From the NCBI GenBank assembly GCA_037892935.1, contig JAYXKI010000002.1, positions 2,728,001 to 2,792,000 of the forward strand: 64,000 nt of DNA, given 5' to 3'. Under the pieces are notes generated by a model, which saw nothing but the letters and a program-made list of their open reading frames with translations, had not been told where the DNA came from and did not search any database. Shown piece after piece: positions 59,058 to 64,000 of the stretch. Origin of the DNA: Phlebopus portentosus (Eukaryota > Basidiomycota > Agaricomycetes > Boletales > Boletinellaceae). Each line of letters opens with the position of its first letter. Position 1 is the stretch's first letter. The position numbers and the translations under genes are program-made.

Positions 59058-62000
59058 ATGGAATTCTGGCCTTCGTTGTCCTCGTCAGCAATTGCTAAGA
59101 AATACCAGGGCAATCCCGATAACGGAAAAGGAAAGGGAAAGGCCGAGTCGAACTCGAAAGCTTCCTGGACGAGTTACCCTGTAATTGACCATGGCGCGCT
59201 CTCGGCTGCCACTCTTGTCAAAATCGGAGACGCTCTCGAGTGGAGGACGGTTCACAGTCCAAGAAAAGGTAGGTATGGTCTTCTCGGTTGGACGGAACGA
59301 CACTGATGACCATGGATTCCTTTAGGCTACCTTAAGACACAGGGAAGGCCGTCCAAGGTGTTTCCTTGCACAAGGCCAAAAGAAATAAAGAATGCAGGTC
59401 TCACTCATCAGCGCCGTGCTGAACAAGGGGTACGAGCCTTCTTCTACCAACATGAGACTGACTTCAACGAAACCTGACTTCTCTAACGCCAGGCAAGGTT
59501 CTTGAGACGGTTTCATCCCGATGTCGACATACCACTAGAACTTATAGAAGATGTGTTCAAGCAGGAAGAAGCTGTCGAGAAACAATACGAAACGTTCGAT
59601 CCATTCGCGGGGAACACGTTATCTGCAACGTATTGTTTCGACGGCGCAAAGAAGAGAGCCATCGCACTTGCCTTCCCGAGCGGTAAACTTGGTGGCGACC
59701 TGAGTGAGTATCTAATCTGCTTCTCACACTTAAAACAATCCCTAATTGTGTATCCTTCAGATATATCGCCCCTTTCTATACATCTGAACTCAGTTCTATT
59801 TCAACCACGAACTCGACCAATATGGACATTCGATACACCTATTCGTCAAATCACTTCTTCTGCCCCAGCTATCAACTTCGGAGAGAGAGCAGGTAGATAC
59901 TTCTCTTTTCGGTGACTTTGTTCCGTGTCTTAATGTTCGCTAAATTTCAGGACGCACTCTGGCGGTGCGCACATATGGTCAAGTTTCTGTATTCGATATA
60001 AGGAATCAAGTAACTTCCAGCACAGACTCGACGAAACCGCCTTTTGCCATATTCGAAGCTATGTCCATCCGTTCGCAAGACCTTCAGAGTCATTCTGGTG
60101 GTATTGTTGATATGAGTTTCTCCCGCTCGGATCCGGGAGAGTTATTCGTCGTGACTGAAAAGGGAACTGGTTATCAATGCTCTCGTAGAGAGGCGAAAAG
60201 ATAATGTGGGTCAACCCAGTTCGGCAACCTGCAGGAGTCGACTAACACTTCTCAGCAAGAGGATATTTGAGGATCCTTTGGAAGATGAAGGTAGTTTCTG
60301 GAGAATATTTGGCGACAAGAATGCATACAGTGGAATCGTAGCTTCCGAAAAGTTGGTTCAGAAATTCGACACGAGGGTACTCTTCTCTTACTCCCTCTTC
60401 TATAGCACGATCTGATGTTCTGACTACTTTAGTCCTTTGGCACTTCTCTCAATCTCCTGGAATACGACGATGGCCGCAACGTTATAACTTCACTCTGCCC
60501 GACTCAACTCGAGCACCTTCTTTGTGCATCAACGACAGGCCAAGTCATATGGATTGACGAGAGTACCCAAAACAGCCTTTGCTCGGGTGGAGACACCATC
60601 ATGCCTTTGATAGGACATTGAATTTGCGGACCATAGAATTCGAGAATAGTCAGTGTTGTTCACTTATGGACTCTTACGTTCCGGAATGTGCTCACTCCTT
60701 TTCATATTCAGCTTCGTTGGCGTTTCTATGCTCCTCGAAGAATAACCACGTAACTGCAATTTCCGTCGCCAAGTTACAAGACACTCTTTTACAATGTGAA
60801 ATGCCTCCTCGTGCACTTCCTCCGCTCTCCGACTCGCCATTGACAACTGGACGAGTTCTCATTCGTCACCCAGGTTCACCGTCCGACTCTTTCAGTCTCC
60901 TTGAACTCTCGGAGCGAGGTAGTTTACACCATCAAGGGCTTCGCTACACCACAGATGCATCAATTGTCTCTCCCGGAAGGGAGTTCGTCAAGGATAGATT
61001 TGATTTCCGCTGGTCCAATGATGTTTATGAATTGGAGAGGCAAGAGAAGGATCTGAAGCCCGATTATGGGAACTTGGAAGAGAGGGAAGTGGCAAGATTG
61101 GATATGTCTGGCTTATATGAAGGTTCGTTTCCTCTGTTCCATTATCAATACGAGTCAGTTTGGTCTAAAGTAATTCATAGCACTTTTCGGCGAAGAAGCG
61201 CAGGAAGCTCGTGCCAAGAGAGAAGAAGCAACCTCAGATGAAGTGTACGAGTTGTTGGAGAACATGCCGACGTACTGGCAACGCTCCGACACAGAAGAGC
61301 ACATACGTACCCTGTAAGTCACACCATTCTCATACATGCTTACTGCCTTCTAAATCGACATGAAACTGATGCAATGATAGGTTCGACATAGCCTTCGGTT
61401 CAGGCGAAGAACCACAGCGCCCATCTCGCGCCGACTTCCTCACAGGGACAGTACTCAACTCCGCACGCGGATACAGAGCTCGTAAACAAGGCCGTCTCTC
61501 CGTCTCGGAGATCGCGAAGAAATCAGGCTGGCACGCGGATATCCGACCAATTTTGCATAGAATCTCTCCGGATGTTTTCCATGATTCGGAGGAGAGTGGG
61601 TCGTCTGGTCCGGATAGGGCAAATGGCGAATTGATCGGACATGAGCCGTATAAAGTTGGAAGAGACGAAGATATTCCGAAGGCCGATCGACAAGAGACAG
61701 AGGCGAGGGAGGAGCTTGCGCTTGATCTGACATTAGCTGCTCACGTCTTCAGTGCTGTGTCTATCAGGAACCCCACCCTCCCTGAGATTACGCAAGATCT
61801 CCCTTCTGGCGTGGAAGAGTCTCGGGAAGGCGCGTCCTTCCTTACGCAGGAAACAGAGAAGCTCAGCCTTTCTGATAGCTCGGGGAAGGCGAAAGAACCA
61901 CCGCACGTCAAGTTTGGATTTCTTCGACCTGTATATAGGAAAGATGGGATGAAGAAGAGGAAGAATCCGCGCCAGTCTGAAGAGGAAGAGGAAGAAGATT

Positions 62001-62611
62001 CAGGTTCACAGGGCGCGGAGAAAGGTAAAGGTAAAGAGAGGGCACAGGCGCAAGCAGAGGAAGAACGAGAAGAGGAAACAGCAGCGGGAGGCGAGACGCC
62101 GAAAATACCCCTCGGTGTCCGTCTCTTGCTCTCCGAATGGACCATCGGCGAAGATCCCTACAAGTACGAATATGTCGATCCGTACGATTTAGACGCTGCT
62201 GGGGAATCGCAGGTTTCTAGAAGTCAAGCTCGTTCCCGGGCTCAGAGGCGTGGTCGTAGGCAACAAGCTCTGGAAGATTCACCGGAAAGTGAAGAAGAAA
62301 TGAATGGCGGGGTGGAGTTTACAGCTCGGGCTGGACAGGGCCAGGCCCCTCCAACTATCGTCGCAGCTCGAACGCTCAAAGACAGGGAGAAAGAAACGCA
62401 GACTAGGCCTCTTGCCATAATCCCGCAGCGATCCACTGCACATACTCGTGGAGGAACGCAGACCTCGGACGAGGCAGGATTCGGAAGTCCTCGGCCAAAG
62501 AAGCCTCAAACGGCAATGATGACGACAAGCACACAGATTGAACCGGGGAGGTTTGGTGGGAGACAGACTGCTGTCAAAAAATCTGCTAAGAAGAGGATGG
62601 GCGGATTCTGA
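59058..62611 (+). CDS. Rrn6-like RNA polymerase I core-factor subunit; frame breaks
   Basis: Probably the WD-repeat subunit of the Pol I core factor (yeast Rrn6). The start MEFWPSLSSSAIAKKYQGNP leads to a beta-propeller region (RPIWTFDTPIRQITSSAPAI, MSFSRSDPGELFVVTEKGTG, TSLNLLEYDDGRNVITSLCP, HHHAFDRTLNLRTIEFENS). A helical part at 61,180-61,550 has SDEVYELLENMPTYWQRSD and GRLSVSEIAKKSGWHADIRP. The tail is long and basic/acidic with KKRKNPRQSEEEEEE and ends KKSAKKRMGGF. Two frame changes without a good intron occur near 60,185 and near 60,563 (one missing G would repair the second). The assignment is from layout and my memory of family motifs. Confidence 0.65.
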
Positions 62612-62767
62612 ATCTCAGAAAATAGTTTCGCGTTTTCGCTTCGGAAAAGTACCTTACAACATAAAATTTGTCCGTAGTTTATTCATACACCAGGTAGTAA
62701 CCTTTACCATACAAGTCCCCCAGCATGTCGAGATATATACAAAGTAGTAATACTTTCCAAACGCTTC

Positions 62768-64000
62768 TCATACAAACTTGACAACAAGGTTCAGCGAAAG
62801 CGGTAAAGAATTAGCAGTAACAAGGATCGTATCTCCCTCATTAACGAATTCCGACACTTTCTTTTGCAAGTTGGGTCGAAGCGATTTTTCAAGCGAGGGC
62901 GGGCCTTGGATATACATATTTGCTGCAGAGCCGTCTTTGTGGGTTGCAGAGAGGGAAGGTTTCTTTACTTGTCTGTATTCCAATACGAAGCGGAAGAAAA
63001 ATCAGTTAACGCAATGCAAGGAAACAGAAGGGTGAGAAAGATGTACATGTCAGGTCTCTCAGTAAGAGCATCAATCAAATCCCCGACCGTCCACTCCTCG
63101 TCCACTTCCATAAGTAGGGAGGACTCCTCGCTACACACGGGACAATCTGGCTTTTGTTCATGCTTGAATGTGTAGGAGTATACACCGTCAGTACCGATGT
63201 ACATGAAATAGTTGTCTAGATATGCGGAGGATTGAGTGGCGATCTTGAATGCTTCGTTACAGCAGGCAGCTAAGGGTAAGGGAAGAAAACTCGGTCAGCG
63301 AGGAAGTGGCTTATTAGACGATTATCAAGCAGATCGTACCAGCGATGATGGCGTTTGTTGATGCGATCGCTGGAATGATGTTCTTCACAACGCCTTGTGT
63401 CAACGTCCAAGTTACACCCCCGATATTGAACTGCTTCGCCCGATTGAGAGCGGCGTTGTACAACCAGGTGATATGCTCGGGATCGTCGGTGTCTAACTTT
63501 TTGTCTACGATGAAAATCATTCGGCATTAAAACTCATCGGAGAGAACTTGAGAGTACTGACCTTCATGTACGTGAGGCCATTCTATTACTGAAGCCCATT
63601 CAATACAGTGTTCGGGCAAACGAGGAGTGTTGGCAATCGTGCAAATAGGGAAAGCAGTGGGTTTGTTGAGTAAGTCTAAGGAACATTCATAGCAAGAGGT
63701 GACAGTCGGAAGAATAACGCGTGTTTGTCCTCGGAATCCTGTATATTTTCTTTCAAAATTAGTCTATAGGAGGAGACATGCAAATGTGACCCTTACCTTC
63801 CGTCCCTCCGTCTATGAGTGGCTTCAAGCTTTCAGGATTCTCAGGATCTACCATTCGTACCAGTGTGGCGTTAATCCATCGACGGGCCTCTACGGAATCT
63901 AATCCACAAATAATGATATGGAATTGCATGTAGTAGTCATCCGCTTTATCTTGAATCTTTCCATAGTATCTGGCGTATTCTGAGTTTGTTACGGATGAGA
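62768..64000 (-). CDS. UBA3: NEDD8-activating enzyme E1 catalytic subunit, cut by window edge
   Basis: Activates Nedd8/Rub1 with Ula1 for transfer to Ubc12 and cullins. Only the C-terminal part is inside; the gene continues beyond base 64,000. Visible parts: a Cys-containing segment near 63,620-63,720 with [20 protein letters not shown] (contains the catalytic Cys in the family), [49 protein letters not shown] followed after an intron by [12 protein letters not shown], then [18 protein letters not shown] (a zinc-binding Cys pair). The C-terminus is the ubiquitin-fold domain ending [12 protein letters not shown] at 62,768, which binds Ubc12. Certain for the family. Confidence 0.93.

Noticed and set aside
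1..64000. A biosynthetic gene cluster built around the P450 array
   Set aside because: No terpene synthase, PKS, NRPS or prenyltransferase is present in the window; the genes on both sides are housekeeping genes.
1..64000. tRNA genes
   Set aside because: I looked for B-box-like ggttcgaatcc motifs on both strands; the few partial matches lie in coding exons and have no matching stems.

Overview
This window is nuclear DNA of a filamentous basidiomycete, most likely an Agaricomycete. Genes are dense and split by many short introns of roughly 45 to 90 bases with GT-AG borders, convergent and divergent neighbours lie 90 to 300 bases apart, and the proteins are ordinary eukaryotic housekeeping proteins with basidiomycete-like tails (Fyv7, Rrn6-like, PIG-M, N-myristoyltransferase). 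I saw no bacterial, organellar or viral genes, no tRNA or rRNA gene and no CRISPR array. The species cannot be fixed from the sequence alone. Gene ends below come from reading both strands and joining exons by hand. Most stops and many starts are firm, but exon borders were not tested against transcripts.

Layout. 0.5-12.6 kb: an MFS transporter, a tail-anchored inositol polyphosphate 5-phosphatase, mitochondrial citrate synthase, and a FYVE protein of the Vac1/Pep7/rabenosyn type. 13.0-24.2 kb: four tandem cytochrome P450 copies on the minus strand (A to D). A is the only copy with an open frame, B and C carry single-base frame breaks, and D is a clear relic; a 211-bp TA-flanked MITE lies between B and C. 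25.2-36.7 kb: a Gyp7-type RabGAP, the SSU processome protein Utp21, SRP receptor beta, Sar1, and a divergent p58IPK/DNAJC3-like TPR protein without a J domain. 37.0-50.8 kb: PIG-M, GMF, CBP20, an unknown RRM-like protein, SNRNP27, N-myristoyltransferase, mitochondrial uL3, the PP4 subunit R2 and a PAP2 lipid phosphatase. 50.8-53.0 kb is a 2.1-kb gap with a short duplicated piece of the next gene. 53.0-64.0 kb: Fyv7, eIF1, OGG1, a mitochondrial carrier, an Rrn6-like Pol I factor, and UBA3 cut by the window edge.

How the genes fit together. There is no operon-like logic. Loose themes are membrane traffic (Vac1, Gyp7, Sar1, SRbeta, 5-phosphatase), RNA and ribosome production (Utp21, CBP20, SNRNP27, Fyv7, eIF1, Rrn6) and protein or lipid modification (NMT, PIG-M, PAP2, UBA3). 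The accessory part is the P450 array, which shows birth and decay, a mosaic copy and a GC-AG intron.

Caution. Isolated one-base frame breaks, mostly in short homopolymers, occur not only in P450 copies B and C but also in Utp21, Rrn6-like, Fyv7 and MFS genes. Since Utp21 and Rrn6 are essential in yeast, some of these breaks may be sequence errors, so pseudogene calls that rest only on such breaks are tentative.
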